Positions 62,736 to 64,000 of a stretch of DNA of 64,000 nucleotides are shown here, one piece after another. The DNA comes from Mucilaginibacter frigoritolerans (lineage in GTDB: Bacteria > Bacteroidota > Bacteroidia > Sphingobacteriales > Sphingobacteriaceae): assembly GCF_007830615.1 (NCBI RefSeq), contig NZ_VLLI01000008.1, positions 1 to 64,000 on the forward strand. Reading direction: 5' to 3'. Within the stretch, counting starts at the first letter, position 1. Each line of letters starts with the position of its first letter. The notes beneath the pieces are model-generated. The model made no database searches and had not been told where the DNA came from. It worked only from the letters and a program-made list of their open reading frames with translations. The translations under genes and the position numbers were made by a program.

Positions 62736-64000
62736 ATGAAAAAAACACTTATACTTTTTTTTATCTCTTATTTGTTTTTCGTCAAATGTTTTGCCCAAAC
62801 CATCAGCGTAGGTGATTATGCCGAAACTTTGGCCCGTATGAATCAAATAACGGGAATAAGTGATGATGTTTCATCTTTTTGTTTACGTCCGGTAAATAGT
62901 GCATTTAATAGTAACGGCGATTCAACACTTCGGTATATGGCAGGGAGTAAAAACCTGGTTCCTGGTGCTAAACTTTTTGGTGCGCCGGTAATAATCAGGC
63001 TGCTTCCTTTTAGTTGGCTCAGCGATTACAATTCTAAACTACCTTTCGGCTATAATAATGGGCCAATGTATCCTAATGTTGGTTATCAAACCATGGCTAC
63101 TGGAGGGTTTTATATTAAGGCAGGCATACTTCGTATCCAGCTTAAGCCAGAACTGGTATATGCACAAAATAGCTATTTCCCAACCTTTCCACAGGTACAG
63201 GGAAACATAAAATCGAACCTTGTTGGAGCTTTTTTTAACACCGTTAGTTTTATCGACGCTCCCGAACGATTTGGTAATAGTTCTATCAGTCATGCTTACT
63301 TAGGTCAGTCCAAAATTACACTTGTTTATAAAGATGTGGAAGCAGGTATTTCTACAGAAAATATGTGGTGGGGACCGGGTGTTCAAAATTCCATTATGAT
63401 GAGTAATTCGGCCCCAGGCTTTTTGCATTGGACATTCAATTCAGCTAATCCCATTAAAACGGGAATAGGATCATTTGAGTGGCAGGTGATAGGAGGTATT
63501 TTAAAACAATCAGGATTTCCTGGTTATGATTTAACTAAATTTGCCTATACAGGGCCTGTTGTATATCAACCTAAACCTGTAACGGAGCGATATGTGTCTG
63601 GTTTTACAGCCAATTGGCAACCCAAATGGATTGCTGGTTTGTACCTCGGTATTTCGGGCTTTGATTATCTGAATAAAGATTCCACCTGGAGCTCAAGGAG
63701 CTTGCTCAAACGGCTGTTTCCTGTATTCGTCCCTTCAACAAGGGCAGCCAATGGCTCTGGTCAGGATTTTGCATATTCTACTTATGTAAGGCAGGTACTG
63801 CCTCAGTATCATGCAGAGCTCTATTTTGAATATGCGCGAAATGATCAGGCAGCAGGGCTCACAGATTTCTTTTTGGAGCCGGAACATTCAATGGCATATA
63901 CTTGGGGAGCCGCCCGCTTATTTGATTTAGGCAACCAGCAATATATACAAACAAGGGTAGAAGTAACTCACCTGGAGATTCCGTATACTTATTTATTAAG
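62736..64000 (+). CDS. Wzi-family capsule assembly outer-membrane protein (3' partial)
   Basis: At least 421 residues, open to the window's end. A signal peptide (LILFFISYLFFVKCFAQ) starts the protein. The beta-barrel pattern and motifs GQSKITLVYKDVEAGISTEN, MWWGPGVQNSIMMSN, and the later LYFEYARNDQAAGLTDFFLEPEHS and EVTHLEIPY fit the Wzi/capsule-assembly family, which helps hold or route surface polysaccharide at the outer membrane. The upstream gap contains a 12-bp palindrome TATGATATCATA (62692-62703). No polysaccharide genes are visible yet. Confidence 0.85.
   Translation, partial: MKKTLILFFISYLFFVKCFAQTISVGDYAETLARMNQITGISDDVSSFCLRPVNSAFNSNGDSTLRYMAGSKNLVPGAKLFGAPVIIRLLPFSWLSDYNSKLPFGYNNGPMYPNVGYQTMATGGFYIKAGILRIQLKPELVYAQNSYFPTFPQVQGNIKSNLVGAFFNTVSFIDAPERFGNSSISHAYLGQSKITLVYKDVEAGISTENMWWGPGVQNSIMMSNSAPGFLHWTFNSANPIKTGIGSFEWQVIGGILKQSGFPGYDLTKFAYTGPVVYQPKPVTERYVSGFTANWQPKWIAGLYLGISGFDYLNKDSTWSSRSLLKRLFPVFVPSTRAANGSGQDFAYSTYVRQVLPQYHAELYFEYARNDQAAGLTDFFLEPEHSMAYTWGAARLFDLGNQQYIQTRVEVTHLEIPYTYLL

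Noticed and set aside
1..64000. tRNA, rRNA, CRISPR arrays, intact IS elements, integrases
   Set aside because: Looked for by eye on both strands; no convincing candidate was found. A covariance-model scan could still reveal small RNAs.

Overview
The window looks like the chromosome of a Bacteroidota, most likely a Sphingobacteriaceae member (Mucilaginibacter/Pedobacter type). Supporting signs are a SusC/SusD pair, a T9SS type B C-terminal sorting domain, large Y_Y_Y/LuxR and LytTR regulators, DUF2911, ThuA and M13 proteins, weak Shine-Dalgarno signals, and promoters of the TTTG-N20-TAnnTTTG kind. No rRNA, tRNA, CRISPR array or intact insertion sequence was recognised. The organism assignment is an inference from gene content.

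Layout. (1) 1-6,270 is an accessory island: two Rhs C-terminal cassettes, each a GIY-YIG/URI-like nuclease toxin followed by an Imm26-like immunity gene, separated by a group II intron remnant and truncated XRE regulators. (2) 6,273-12,334 is a compact type II secretion/type IV pilus-like operon: pseudopilin, prepilin peptidase, ATPase, secretin, PilM/GspL-like and PilO/GspM-like proteins, with no GspF. (3) 12,546-19,900 is a six-gene operon resembling Bacillus ytr: two ABC ATPases, two permeases, a YtrA-type GntR regulator and an adhesin-head-like protein. An AGTGTA-N12-TACACT operator lies directly under its promoter. (4) 20,032-37,722 is mixed: M13 peptidase, MFS transporter, T9SS substrate, two two-component systems, thioredoxins, a TonB-dependent-receptor-like barrel, a frameshifted gene, and a Crp/Fnr gene beside a metallo-beta-lactamase-fold gene with two CRP-type sites.

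(5) 37,980-60,770 is the most interesting part. It holds SusC/SusD, a MORN-hydrolase fusion, and a complete mannose-family phosphotransferase system (IIA, IIB, fused IIC-IID, EI, HPr) in one operon with a glucosamine-6-phosphate-deaminase-like gene. These are followed by a divergent GH9 glycosidase operon, a Y_Y_Y/LuxR sensor-regulator and three ThuA-like proteins. Five promoters share an unannotated motif, GTAGWGNTAATGTAGGGG, which is two GTAG half-sites 11 bp apart. In every case it lies 49-50 bp upstream of a -7 element. This suggests one regulon in which SusCD imports an oligosaccharide, GH9 (possibly an exo-beta-glucosaminidase) releases the amino sugar, the PTS takes it up with phosphorylation, and the deaminase feeds glycolysis. 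PTSs are rare in Bacteroidota, so this is the best candidate for an undescribed system.

(6) 60,840-64,000 holds an aldo/keto reductase, a Crp/Fnr gene broken by a 2-nt insertion, and the 5' part of a Wzi-family outer-membrane protein that runs off the window.
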